Shown here: positions 36,401 to 47,893 of the stretch, piece by piece
Layout: every line of letters begins with the position of its first letter
How positions within the stretch are numbered: the stretch's first letter is position 1
NCBI GenBank assembly: GCA_963854835.1
Contig: OY978526.1
Coordinates: forward strand, 65,944,765-66,008,764
DNA length: 64,000 bases
Source of the DNA: Megamerina dolium
Lineage: Eukaryota > Arthropoda > Insecta > Diptera > Megamerinidae
Direction of reading: 5' to 3'
Notes under the pieces: generated by a model
Databases searched by the model: none
What the model was told of the DNA's origin: nothing
What the model saw: only the letters and a program-made list of their open reading frames with translations
Translations under genes and position numbers: made by a program

Positions 36401-37369
36401 ATTTGTTTATGTTTAATTAATAAATTTAATAGATTTTGATTGTTTTTATTATAAATATATTTTATAATAATAGTGTTCTAAACAGTTTTTTAAGGAAAAT
36501 ATGTTTTCTCAAAACCGTTTAAATTGAAGTATCTTTTTCCAGATTCATATTAATGTTTAGGCAATTTTGAAGCTTATCCTACTCGAAACGTTCGTATGTA
36601 AATAATACTTCTTAAGACAAAATACACTTTTAGGTATATTTCTTTAATTTCATCAATCTACCGAATTATTTGATGGCTTTCTGATTAGTTCGAAACAAGT
36701 TAATTTTAATGTGTATATTGCCTAGTGACCCAAAATTTCTCCAAACAAATTCCCATATTGTAAAATTGTCGTTTGGTCAAGCAATGTAATTAAAATTATT
36801 TGAATATAATCAAAATGTCCGCCATCATATCATATTTAATATCATACCGTAATAACTGTTCTGCAATAGGGATAAGCATTCCAAGCTTCTTCGTGTATTT
36901 CTAATGAACCTTTCGGTGCCAACAGTCTTATAAATGCCGGAACTTTTGATGCCAAATGATAAATTTTATATGTGTATTGACCGGAATTGTATTTACCACC
37001 TAATAAAGATAGAGAGGAATAAAAATTATATATCTTACATACAAATATATGAAATATAATCGAAGAATACAAGTAGCAACAAATGTAAGTAACAATAAAT
37101 TTTATATTTACCCAATAGTGGATGATTATCGAATGGTTCATTTTTAAGCACTTCGATGCCCTCACCACCGCCAGTCTCATTCTTCGATGCTTCAGCAACT
37201 GAATAAAGTTGTGCAACTTGATACTAAATAAATTGCAAAGACAATGGCAAGTATAGAAAATATTAAATCAATTACCAAAACAATGAAAATCAATGTCAAG
37301 CAAACGTATGTGGTATGACGCACGATCTGAATACATACCTCTTCCACAGTTAGTGGTAAAGTAACCCGG
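30482..37369 (-). CDS. vib: Class I phosphatidylinositol transfer protein (vibrator)
   Basis: Exchanges phosphatidylinositol and phosphatidylcholine between membranes; Drosophila vibrator is needed for cytokinesis in spermatocytes and neuroblasts. Minus-strand exons, 5' to 3': 37339-37369, 37112-37223, 36848-36999, one of 34716-34796 or 34290-34367, 32274-32383, 31999-32178 and 30482-30620. All junctions are GT..AG and in frame, starting (F)[10 protein letters not shown] and ending [11 protein letters not shown]. With the usual six-residue first exon (MQIKEF-like) the total is 272 aa, the family length. The lipid-pocket residues T and K of [10 protein letters not shown] of AWNAYPYC and the E of AIEEKV, and the membrane-docking WF of EFKWFGLQ, are kept. 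The first exon was not found. Introns hold mariner relics (30735-31500, 33505-33730) and ~150-bp repeats. Confidence 0.93.
30735..31500 (+). mobile_element. Decayed Tc1/mariner-family transposase in a vib intron
   Basis: Antisense to vib, between its last two coding exons. The plus strand reads [19 protein letters not shown], then [10 protein letters not shown], then [10 protein letters not shown], and after a gap VWCGL-like '[19 protein letters not shown]' (near 31210-31270) and '[17 protein letters not shown]'. Same family as 5861-6960. Stops and frameshifts throughout. Confidence 0.65.
33505..33730 (+). mobile_element. Mariner transposase fragment in a vib intron
   Basis: The plus strand reads [20 protein letters not shown], the helix-turn-helix region of mariner transposases (usually 'DRKxKLxEIAExLxISKERV'). 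Only about 40 residues are readable, ending in a stop. Confidence 0.62.
34290..34367 (-). CDS. vib: vib alternative exon, canonical-like version (3' of the pair)
   Basis: A 78-nt, 26-codon exon, phase 0 on both sides, with acceptor TTTAG and donor GTGAGT. It encodes [17 protein letters not shown] then VADIGDQNN, and reads on into VHELPPEKL of the next exon. It aligns with the segment after PYCRTVIT in class I PITPs and keeps 'YMKE' and 'DIG', so it is probably the ancestral form. Confidence 0.88.
34716..34796 (-). CDS. vib: vib alternative exon, divergent version (5' of the pair)
   Basis: An 81-nt, 27-codon exon, phase 0 on both sides, with acceptor TTCTTAG and donor GTAAGTG. It encodes [17 protein letters not shown] then [10 protein letters not shown] and also joins cleanly to VHELPPEKL. 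It is homologous to the exon at 34290-34367, about 45% identical by eye. Both frames are open with good splice sites, implying mutually exclusive use. Including both would add 27 residues in frame. Confidence 0.85.
35150..35740. repeat. Dispersed ~150-bp repeat units in a vib intron
   Basis: Several diverged units with 'ACCTACCTACCATACAAAAAT', 'CGGATCAAACCTACACGTAC', 'TTCCATACAAACATATGTTT' and 'GATAAAAATCATGCCCG'. Related to 8700-8877 and 42690-43440. Confidence 0.45.
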
Positions 37370-37925
37370 CTGTAATGAAAACAAACAAGAAGAAAAAGGA
37401 AGGAAATTAGTTTAAAAATCATTTAACTTTATATAGATATTTTTAAAATGTTTATGAATTCAAAAAAGCTGGTAGTACTCAAAATGCTTTTGGCAACATT
37501 CCTCCAGTCTTTTCAATATGACTAAAATTATACACACATTTTTGGACTTAAACTTCAAGACGTCCTTAAGGAATGAGGCTCAAAATCAATGTTTGTTATA
37601 TAAATGAACAGAATGAACAGAAAAAAATTATGAAAATACTTGGCAGTGGGTTGTCACCAGAGACATTTCAGATCAAAGTATTATGGACGATCTTGTGATA
37701 TAAAATTTTTATCGAATATGGAAGCTCTCGAATTCACACTTTAAAGATAATTGAAACACAAATATTATTGCACGAAATTGTATGTATAAGGTTAAATTTA
37801 ATAAATCTGGACAATTTCAAGTAGATAATTTTTCCGAAGGAAGCGAAAAAATGGAAGATTTAGAGCCACCTATTTTTTAAAATATGCTTTCCGGAACAAG
37901 TTCTAAATAGCAAGCCTTGAAGGAG
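37370..37925. other. Probable first vib intron or upstream DNA
   Basis: Begins with the acceptor side of the first visible vib exon (minus strand). No MQIKEF-type start codon was found here or further right. Confidence 0.4.
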
Positions 37926-37929
37926 GAAA

Positions 37930-38540
37930 TTAAAGGTTAAAATTCAAATTTCTGGGCGGAATCGGTCTTAGAGCGGTGAAATGTATGTACGACTGATATT
38001 TATTTTACCTACATACATACTTTCTATATACCTACACCCATTGAGGAGTTTTCCAAACATAATGAACGCAAAAACTCTTTGAAATTGACAAATAACCAAA
38101 TGACTGCCCATGTATCGCCCCTACAGCCCCAAATGTATGCCTGAAGCCTATTAAATTTTCCAAATTTATAAAATCAACGCATAAGCTCTTGAAAATCTCA
38201 GGGATCGTCCTTAGAGTGATGAAATGTAAGACTGATCCCCATTAATTCTTCATCTCCAACATTTCCTTAGAATATACTTACTCCTCGGTCGCACCTCTCA
38301 TACAAAATTATCGCAAAAACCTCTAAAAATCGGCGAATATCACCATAATTGCCAAGAAATCTCGCTTAGAGTGGTTAAATGTATGATCGATCCTTATTAA
38401 TTTTTCCTCCTAAACACTTCCTCAAAATATATATGATCGTCCCTCATTAACTTTTCCTCCACCAAACTTTCCTACCCCGTCTAATTCACCCTTTAGGGGG
38501 CTTTCCTACAATATTGATGCTTTTCCTTCCTTATTTCTTT
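37930..38540 (-). repeat. Copy of the dispersed modular repeat
   Basis: Contains 'CTTAGAGTGATGAAATGTA', 'CATTAATTCTTCATCTCC', 'GTGGTTAAATGTATGATCG' and 'AAATTGACAAATAACC', matching inverted modules of the 24531-25203 and 4350-4735 copies. At least three internal modules. Boundaries approximate. Confidence 0.5.
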
Positions 38541-38869
38541 AAGCATTAAATTCTAGAATAGCCAAGCTTTAAATATATAATATATGTATTTTCACTTATT
38601 TCTACATTCATTTACTTTACATTTTAAAGTTGGTTGTAATAATTGTAGTTAAATGCTTAATGTAGGTACACTACATCTCTAACGCTTGTAGATGATGGAT
38701 TTAACTTTAATACTTTTATCTACCGATAACAAGATTTGAAGTTTAATCATCGATAATATCGAAAATAATTACATTTAATAAATTCAACACTCTAAGGTAT
38801 ATACTAACAAGCACACAAAGCACACACTCGTACATAGTATCTTAAGGATTTCATAAAGTACTACATATA

Positions 38870-39672
38870 TTGGTTGTTCCAAAAAGTTCGGTTACAAATT
38901 CGACCAAAAATGAAACCCGTTTTTCTTACATTTGAAACGAGCTTTATTAAACCAAATATGTACCGCGATGGATAAAGCCATTATTACATCTGTGTAGAAC
39001 TTCTGGGTTTTCTGAGTGAAAAACTGATCCAAGTGCGTTTTGTAGGCCTCTACAAAATTTAAATTTACGCCATTAAAAAAGTTTTGCGGAGATCGAAACA
39101 AATAATAATCTGTAGATGCAAAGTCCGGGCTATATGGTGGATGCATCAAAACTTCCCAGCCAAGCTTTCTCAATTTCTGCCAGCTCATCAAAGATGTGTG
39201 TGGCCTGGCGTTGACATGATGGAACACAACACCTTTTCTGTTGATCAATTCTGACCGTTTTAACTTGCTTGCTTCAATCTCGTTAGTTGTTGACAGTGGA
39301 GATCAGAATCGTTTGACCAGGTTATAGAAGCTCATAATGAACAATCACAACAGACACACAGCTTTTATCTCTCTTGGTGACAATCCTGGCTTTACCACCG
39401 TTTGCGTAGCTTCACTTCGCATCGTACATTATTATCATTCGCTTCAGAAACGGTTCGATTTCGTTCCGTTTTAGCAGTGAATCGCAAATAGAAATTCGAT
39501 CCATTAAATTTTTCACTGTTAATTCATGTGGCACCTAAACATCGAGCTTCTTTTTATATCCAGCTTTTTTCAAATGGTTGACAACTGTTCCCTAGCAATT
39601 AATATTACCAGAGATGTTATATTTTAGAGCCATCTACTGACAATTTGTTACTGACCTTTTTCGAACACCCAA
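38870..39672 (-). mobile_element. Internally deleted mariner with both ends
   Basis: An 803-bp element between TA dinucleotides (38868-38869 and 39673-39674). Left end TTGGTTGTTCCAAAAAGTTC; right end, reverse complemented, TTGGGTGTTCGAAAAAGGTC, three mismatches in 20. The minus strand carries transposase from LDV.VPHELTVKNLMDRISI through YELL.PGQTI to INRKGVVFHHVNARPHTS and PPYSPDFASTDYYLF. The N-terminal DNA-binding part and the first catalytic aspartate segment are missing, and the second aspartate (HHDN) is valine (HHVN). The third, in STDYYLF, is kept at D34D spacing. Non-functional. Confidence 0.85.
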
Positions 39673-39674
39673 TA

Positions 39675-40771
39675 TGTACGGAGCAATAAGACCTTTACAA
39701 TTGAGTGTAACGTTTTGGTAATGCAATAATAACGCTCAGAAATGGATGAAAAATAATTTAATTGAAAATTTCAAAGTTACACAAACACTCAAACTCGCCT
39801 TCAAATATATTTTCAGTTTCATTTAATATTTGAAATTTGAAGAATGTACATAGTATTATTGTAGTTTATAGTTAATATGAATGTTCATCATTATTATTGT
39901 TTCCAATAACTACGATATTTACCACTAATCAGTTTATCATTGATAGATGCTTGTAATATTATTAACGTAATCAACAATTGTTATTAAGTTAAGAAAGTTT
40001 CTATTCCAGCTATTCTATTAACTATTCCAAGAGCTACGCACATATAATACACTTTATTTACTTTCGTTTCCTTTTGAAGAAATTGCCTTGCTTGATAGAA
40101 GAGCTCATGAACAAGTAAATTAAAAAGTATAACTATAATTAGGACAAGAATGTAGTACACTTAAAAGAGAATTGTAATGTATGAACAATATAGTTATATT
40201 AAGAAAGAACTCTTATGCACAAAGAGAATTAATTAATTAAAAGCAATAAATGGCTACTTTTACATAAGTAATTACTAATATCATTATATGAATATTGATA
40301 TTGATTGATTACACAATGAAAAAAAAATTGGTAATATTTGTTTCGAACTCATCTAATACAATATTTTCTACCATTGATATTGCAACATTGAAAATTAATT
40401 ATATAAAAATTCAAAAGCATTTTATTAAAATCTGTACAAGAAAATGCAATCAATTTGCGCAAAGTTGTGGCCTGTCAAAATGTTTTTAAATGTTTTATAC
40501 AGAAAATAGACTATATGGATGTGAATTAAGACGAATACAATTATTAGGAGCAATATTTTCACTATCTGCGACAGTAAAAAGCATACAACTTGAATAATTT
40601 GTAGCATTTTTTCCACAAAAGAAACAAAAATAAATTCCAAAGAGGAAACTGCTGACTTTATATGTTGTTTTGTCAACTCCACTAAAACCATCATAGAAGG
40701 TTAAAATATTTGACCTACTCAGTTTTACTACCGAATATTTTTCCTGAACATACTTACTTCATATATTCACT
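39675..40771. other. Intergenic DNA, nothing recognised
   Basis: AT-rich; no coding, RNA or element signature seen. Confidence 0.4.
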
Positions 40772-41274
40772 CGTTAAAAGGCGGCAAATACACATTAAAA
40801 TAGACAAATACTTCCCACAACCACCGAGAAACCAACACTAGAGCAACAAAATGTATGGCTAACCCCATTAATTTTTGCTTCCAAATATTTCTGCTCTTAT
40901 TATGGGGGCTTCCATACAAAATGGAGGTCAAAACACGTAAAAACCGACAAATAATCCCATAACTGCCATGGAATCGCTTCTATATCAAATTTTTCATATC
41001 CAACATTTTTTCTGAACATACTTAGACCTTATATGTAGCCATTAGGGTGGCTGCCAAAGAAAATAAATGCAAAAAATCGCTAAATAACCCCATAACTATC
41101 CATTAAGCGGGAATTGTATGACTGACCGCCATTTATTTTTCCTTCCCTACAATTCCTTCAAACATACCCTTAATCCCTTCATTGCACCCTATAGGAAGGC
41201 CTCCCTAGGCCTCCGTGTATGCTTTTGTAAAAATGTAAAATAGTAAGCGGGTAAAAATCTTACCCACCTTAACG
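40772..41274. mobile_element. Relative of the 24531-25203 element
   Basis: Starts CGTTAAAAGGCGG and ends CCCACCTTAACG, an imperfect inverted repeat related to CATTAAGATGG. The interior has 'GACAAATAATCCCATAACTG', 'ATGACTGACCGCCATTTATT' and 'TATGGGGGCTTCCATACAAA' modules shared with the family. No coding capacity. Confidence 0.5.
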
Positions 41275-42685
41275 TTCATATAATGAATAATATATTTATA
41301 ACCGGTTATAGTTACAAGTAAATATGAGTATTAAGAAATCTACTCATACATACATATCTAACAACTAACGGAATAGCTAAGGATGTAATCTAAAACGTGT
41401 TCAAAATATCAAAAGAATATTTTGTGTGTTTTCACAAAACTCTCACAAACAATTTACGTATGAGCACGTTAATGTAGTATTTTCTTAAATTCTTTAAATA
41501 TTTAAGCATTTTCTTTTTTTTGTGTGTGTTGAAAACTACTTTTATTAGGAACTATTTCAAAAAAATGTGAACAAAAGACATGGTATTCTTAAGATATGAA
41601 AATACTGTATTTGAAAGTGTCACACTTGTTCTACTCAAAATAGAAAGGATACTATCCATATATCGTTCTTCGACAATTACGGCTATGTCACCGTAAACTT
41701 TGTCTAATGATAAACTATGATGTAACACACCATCGACACAAAAATTTAACAAGTAAGTACGATGTAGATAGACACATATGTACATATGATGGCAATGTCT
41801 TACTATATAATAACAATGACTCTGCTGTACGAGTAATAATAACAAGGACGACAAAAATAACATCCACATCCGTAATCTCCATTGTAAATGGGGTTAATTT
41901 AGTAACTTATTCTTGCTCTTATTGTATAGCACGTGGTGGTATCCATTAAATCACCCCATGATATGTCTTTTGGTAATACATTTTAAGTAAACTATATTTG
42001 TAATAGCTGTAAAAGCAAAGGTGTGGAGGTAAGATGGCGAGAAACTGTTCAATCGTAATGAAAGCAAAAACAAGAAAAAGAACAAACCACATACAAAATT
42101 ACTGGCAGACGACAAACAGACTACGACGAACATAAAAATGAGCAGAAAAAAAAATACCTAATAGAAAAAATAATAAATAAAAAATTACAAAAAAAAAAAA
42201 GAATGTCGAAAGAACTAGGTTATGAAATGTACACAGACATTTATTAATACTCGTGCCGTTGCGAAAAAGAAAATGAAAATTGTGGTGCGAGAAATTTGCA
42301 GTACAACAACAAAAGAAGCATCGAATTGACAGTCGGTGTTGACCTATTTTCGACCAAGCCAAAAAATATATCTTTCACACTGGAATAACTTTAGTTTCAA
42401 TAGAGATTTCCGAACTGCTTATTGATCAACTTTTTTTTTTCATACATTTTCCAAGTTTAGAACCAATCATCATTTCGCAGAATACATATACAAGAATTTG
42501 TACTTGTAATTTCAAGTGCCGATTCAACGCTTCAATCAAAACTACTATTCAGACTGATATGAAAACTTAGCCATATGTTATTTTAACGCATCTTTACTTC
42601 TTGTTTTAAAATACAAATGCAATTCACCATGAGTTAACTATATTGCATTCATGCTTCTGTTTGACGATTTAGCCAGACCTGTCTA
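41275..42685. other. Intergenic DNA, nothing recognised
   Basis: Short ORFs in 41552-42362 on both strands overlap each other and resemble no known protein. No other signal. Confidence 0.4.
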
Positions 42686-42689
42686 TTCG

Positions 42690-43440
42690 CCCGCACATAA
42701 CTGCCGTAATTACAGAACGATTATGCTAAAAATAGGTGTATACAAATTTTCACACTTCATCGTACGAAAATATGAAGCTAATCAGCCTAAAACATGGTAT
42801 ATAAAGTTTGTCTGATCACAGGATGGATATATGAATGAGCGTAATCGGACGAATGTCTAACCTGCCTCCCATACAAAAGTCTGTTCTTGAAAGTATTATG
42901 TTTTCACACTTTATGCGTGAAAATATAAATTTATCAAACTGTAACTCAGCTCATACAATTATATTTTCTTATTTCTAGACATACTTGAAAATGGCTGAGT
43001 CGGATAAAAATTAAGCCTACTTGCTAGGGATGCCGTGGCTCAGTGGTTAGTGTGTTGGACTTCTGATCTGTAGGTCGTGGTTCAATCCCCGGCTCATGCA
43101 TAACAAATTTAATATCGAAGATTTTTCTTTCGAACGGTACCCACCTGTCGGCAAGCAATTGGCAATTCTTCCGACAGTAATAACTTGCCATGAAAAAGCT
43201 TCTAAAAGAACTCTGTGACAAAGCTCAGAAAAAGTGATGTTCCAAGGGTTCTGCAGTTCGGAACCGGCTAAAATAAGTAGGTCCCTTCTAATACTGTCCA
43301 AAATTTAACACGCACAACAGTAATTGAAGAGAAGCTCGGTCAATGAGCCCTACGGGGCTTTAAGTGCCACATATTTATTTTTTTTTTTTACTTGCTATAC
43401 AAGTTGATGCTTCTGTATGCATGTTTGAACACTTATAACG
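42690..43440. repeat. Dispersed ~150-bp repeat units, split by a SINE
   Basis: The modules 'GAGCGTAATCGGACGAATG', 'CTGCCTCCCATACAAAAGTC', 'GTGAAAATATAAATTTATC' and 'GAGTCGGATAAAAATTAAG' occur before the SINE. The repeat resumes after it with 'CTATACAAGTTGATGC'. Same family as 8700-8877 and 35150-35740. Confidence 0.5.
43027..43388 (+). mobile_element. tRNA-derived SINE, full length with target-site duplication
   Basis: Best copy in the window, 362 bp. The tRNA-like head has an A box TGGCTCAGTGG (43036-43046) and B box GGTTCAATCC (43079-43088), 5' GCCG and 3' CGGC able to pair. The body carries 'TTTAATATCGAAGATTTTTC', 'CGGTACCCACCTGTCGGC' and 'GCAATTGGCAATTCTTCCG', and the 3' end is 'TTAAGTGCCACATATTTA' plus a T-rich tail. 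It is flanked by the 9-bp direct repeat TACTTGCTA (43018-43026 and 43389-43397). It encodes no protein; the minus-strand ORFs are spurious. Confidence 0.92.
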
Positions 43441-46400
43441 CACGTAAATATATAGTGCTCACTATTATATTAACTTATTAAAAAATATATAGACATAATC
43501 CGAAGAAAACCACACCTGTCGCTCAATCAAAAGTAGTTTTCCGACTGCATTTTGCGCTGCAAACATATAAAGCTTTAGAATTGAAGCCTGGTACATCAAC
43601 ATACGATTCTTTTCGAAAATAAAACTGATAACTGAAAAACCAAGGCTATCTCCTATCGCACAGAAGTATTCTATTATATTTTTTTTTAATGTCTGTCTGT
43701 CATGTTGTAGCATCTCCAAGCTTCCCTATTACCGAAATGAAGCTTTCCCAATTTTTATGAACAGTCCAATGTATAAAATGACATAACATACCTAATAAAT
43801 TATTACTATACTTTAGTTTAAACAAAAAATATATGTATACCAATTGCATGAGAATAATTATAGTATAGACTCGTGGTAGCATGAATTGCAACTTCCTTCA
43901 AAAACGTCTAACACATGAGTTTAATATTATCATACTTCAAAATAAATATCGTACTTAGAACTTTTTAAATACTACAAAATATGAACGTTGGTTGAGAATA
44001 TAATAGAATTCATTAACGTGCAGATATTTAAATGTACATATATGTACTTATGCATATGTAAGTATACAATTTGTAAAATAATAAACAGATGTTTTCCTTA
44101 TAACAACAGTTTGAGCATATGTTTGGGCGGACTATTTGCAATTACCCTTTTAATGTCAGATTGATGTTATTTTTAATTGTAACAAGCTCTATGTACAATA
44201 TATGTAATTGACATACATATTTATAACCAATAATTCAGCACGCTCAAATTTTCAGATTATTAATTAAAGGAATCAGTAAATTAAAAAAAATTTTTTGATT
44301 AACCCATATGAAAAGTGGACAAACAGGGCAGCTGGCCATTATTGATAAATTTCCTTATGAAAGCTAATCTAATTGATATATAAATAATTTTACTATATTT
44401 GCAAAAAGTTTATATGCGAACGTGACACAATTTATTGCACGTTGCGCGTGACGCCATAAAATATTTGGCTAATTTTATAAGAGAACTAATTTTTTTTTTT
44501 TTTTGAATAATTGGCCATTGGGAAATAAAGTCGGAAAGTAGCGTGCTCAAAAACAAACAAATGATGTATTACCGTATGGAAATGCACAATGAAATGCATA
44601 TGTATGTATATAAGTATGTCTGTTTATTAAAATATATATAAATAACATAAGTAGGTACCATATAGCCAATGAATAATGCAGTTGCATCATTTTTGAAATC
44701 GGAATAAAAATAGAATTTCACATTTTCAAATGTGAAAATGCAAAAATAACAATTCTCATCATAAAATTATAGCATAAAAATGTAAAAACATACATACCAA
44801 TAAAAATTATTATTTACGATAGTACAAGACAAGACAGTAAACCAAAAGAAATAAAAGTTGTTCGTTACTGATTAACAGACATGCTGATAGACAAAAGTCT
44901 GATTGTTCAAATGAACACATGAGTCAGTTATCACACTTATACATATGTATGCACCAAATATATAAAAAAAAAACACAGACGACTACCGCACAATGACTTC
45001 GGTACACATGTACTAAACAAATATCTAGAACCACACTCCGTAACCACCCACTAAAAAACCACAATTTATTCATACGTAAGGATTTTCATGTATGTCATTT
45101 GCCAGAAATCAGCAGAGAAAGAGAAAGCGCCATACAAATGCGAGCATAATTGATGACACTCATATTACAGATAACGCGTGTGGACAAAACAAGTGGAATG
45201 GTGTGGAAAAATATAACATATTTGGATACTATACCCAGTGTAATGTGAATAAAGCATTGCCAATTCATTGAAGTGTTCTTAGATGGCAAACAAACATGTA
45301 AGCATAGAAAGTTATGAAATTTAAATTTGAGTATAGCAAGCAAATATATGCAAAATGTGCATAATTTGCAATCACAATTCAATATACAGCTGTGCAATTA
45401 CAAACTATTATTTTATCTATCATCCGTTTGAACTGTCAAATCAGTATTGCATATGCATAACAAATATCAGCTACAGACTTTTAGTGTTGCATACTTTCAA
45501 GCGCTACTAATAAATGCAGATCTGTACATTTTATTGTTGTGATTGTGATTTTGAATGTACTTCTTTCCAAGATCTTATGGACCGCCGAATAATGAATTCA
45601 AATTATTTTTTACCATGATTGAAATTCTATACATTCCTCTATCACTCACCCTATACAACACTTACCATATACAACATTTTCCTACTGAGCACGCATTTAG
45701 TATACATATCGAAATTGAAGTAAAATATTTATTGCAACATTCTACAATTTATAATTTTACTACGATAGTGTATCTCTTTTTTGTGCCATATTCTCAATAT
45801 GATTTACTTACATATTATATTGATAACAACACTGACAGTTAGTTTCACTTAAAAATAATGATACATACATATGTATGCTGGTCATATTACATAGAACAAA
45901 TAAAATACGAAGAAATAGGACAAAACCTTGGAGAAATAGAAGTAATAAATTTAAATGTTGCACATATATAATAAGATACTTACTAAGATGTAAGGTATAT
46001 CATAATGATTAGGAATGATGAATTATGCAACGAATTTTGTAAAAATTTAAATTCTCTAAAATATGTATTTTATATTACTTGACAATAATGTGAGTGGAAG
46101 AACTTTATGTCTCCATAAATATCATCTCTGACTTTTAGCACAAAAAAATGTTTACGGCACAATGCTTGACCTGACTTGACTTCAAAAAATAGTTCGATCG
46201 TTGAACTTATGCTATTTAAATTTCACTGCCTTATAAAATTATATACTAAAATTTTGTGGGGAATAATTTTGTATAACGAAAGGGTCATTTTGACCCCTTT
46301 TTTGGACAGTATGAATAAAATGGCATTTGGGAGGTCGCTAGGGGGTTAAAATATTCTAGAAAATTATTCGTTAGAAAATTTCACTAGGGGAATTCTCAGA

Positions 46401-46715
46401 GAAAATCTTTATACAATGAACATAAAAGTTCACAGAAAATAAAAAACAAATATGTCCCCTTGAAATATGCAACTTTTTATGCATTCTTTTATAATTTGTT
46501 CATAAATATAACTCCAGCTGTTTTCGAGGGTGATGGTTCGGCGCTTGGGATATCATATCGCAGTCATCGCTATCATCGTAAACATAAAGTGACATGTGAC
46601 TTGTGGGTGGAATTATTCCGCCCCCAGACAATGACCCTCAAATTGTGTCACAATATAATTTGTTATTTTATTAATCGAATAATTAATTAATTAGAATTTT
46701 GAGTAATCAAATTCT
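43398..46715. other. Intergenic DNA, nothing firmly recognised
   Basis: AT-rich. Small palindromes occur (TTCACATTTTCAAATGTGAA near 44718; AAAGGGTCATTTTGACCCC near 46280). A less AT-rich patch at 46510-46640 has an open frame I do not recognise. Confidence 0.35.
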
Positions 46716-46724
46716 TTTACTACA

Positions 46725-46745
46725 CGATTAATCGCACATCCCTAG
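46725..46745 (-). mobile_element. Possible hAT-type terminus
   Basis: The reverse complement reads CTAGGGATGTGCGATTAATC.., a form common at the ends of non-autonomous hAT elements. No partner end or duplication was found. Confidence 0.3.
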
Positions 46746-47712
46746 TTGTTATTATAGAACTTCAACTTAATTGGTTTTTATAGACAGCTTCAAGCGATTT
46801 TATTACCTTTTGGATGAAAAATTTATTTGTGACACAGTTCATAGCAATCACATCTGATTATGATAATATTTAGTGATATAATTGCCTAATTTTAGTTTCA
46901 TTACTCATTAATCTGACTACAATTATTCAATTGAATCTAAAAGCTTTGCGCATCATTAAATATTAAACTGAATCCAAGGTTAAACTATTTTGATCAATTA
47001 TAAATTGGCAATTTCAATATGTGATATGTAAGTATATGAAAGAATTGACATTTACAAAAATGATTAGTCATTTTGCAAATTTATCTAATTTTGTAGTCAT
47101 AAATTTATTATTTTACAATGTATAAACATGTTATAAAAAAAAATTGTGTTTCAACAGGTTTGGAATAATAAAAGTGATTACTTTGAAATATATATCTCTT
47201 GCAGAGTATCGTATCGGTGTATTGTAGTTGCATAAAATGACTCAAAATCGATTTTTAACAATCACTTTGTAGCATGTGTATTAAAATTTGACTTGAATAT
47301 TAAATAAAATATACTCGCTTATCTAAAACGTTTAATTTGTTAAGCAAATCATATACAATTGGACATTCACCTGCGCTGAATCTTTAACATTCGTATCTTT
47401 CCATCAGAGAACGGCAATATGTGATTGAAAAACGTTCATAAGCATCCTAAAAAACATGCATTTGGGTTCAAGCGATCAAACTTACTCAAACACAGAGAAC
47501 AACAACAACACAACATCTTATACATCAATGCCATATGGTATTATTCAATACCAGTTTGATCAAACATGTGAAATTCACATATTCGATTATCCGAATCGCA
47601 CTCAGCCGAACGACGTGTATGATGGTGATTTTATTCAATGCTGATCTTTGTTGCGTAATAATCAGTCATCACGTAAGGTAACAGAAAGTTAAGTAACGTA
47701 AAAAACGAAGTG

Positions 47713-47893
47713 CGATTAGTCAACACGGATAGCTCAGTCCATATGCTATATAGGTGGGAGAGAGATAGCTAGGTTTAGTATAAAATATAAATATAATAGA
47801 GAGAAAAAAGAATGACTCTCATATGCTCCGTTGAAAATCTAATTTCTACAGATTCTAACGTTACGTTACCTACCAATCCGTGTTGACTAATCG
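47713..47893. mobile_element. MITE with 18-bp perfect inverted ends
   Basis: CGATTAGTCAACACGGAT at 47713-47730 is exactly inverted at 47876-47893. The 181-bp interior has 'CAGATTCTAACGTTACGTT'. A diverged relative in the opposite orientation is at about 28690-28880. No coding capacity. Confidence 0.6.

Noticed and set aside
43027..43100. Functional tRNA gene
   Set aside because: The A and B boxes and partial cloverleaf belong to a SINE head with target-site duplications and repeated copies, not a stand-alone tRNA.
43024..43301. Two minus-strand ORFs of 65 and 84 aa
   Set aside because: They lie entirely within the SINE, which is non-coding; similar ORFs recur at the other SINE copies.
46281..46300. 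Palindrome AAAGGGTCATTTTGACCCC as a transposon end
   Set aside because: Too short, with no partner or flanking duplication.
47456..47644. 62-aa plus-strand ORF beginning MHLGSSDQTYSN
   Set aside because: No recognisable domain, no splice context or codon bias; short and probably chance.
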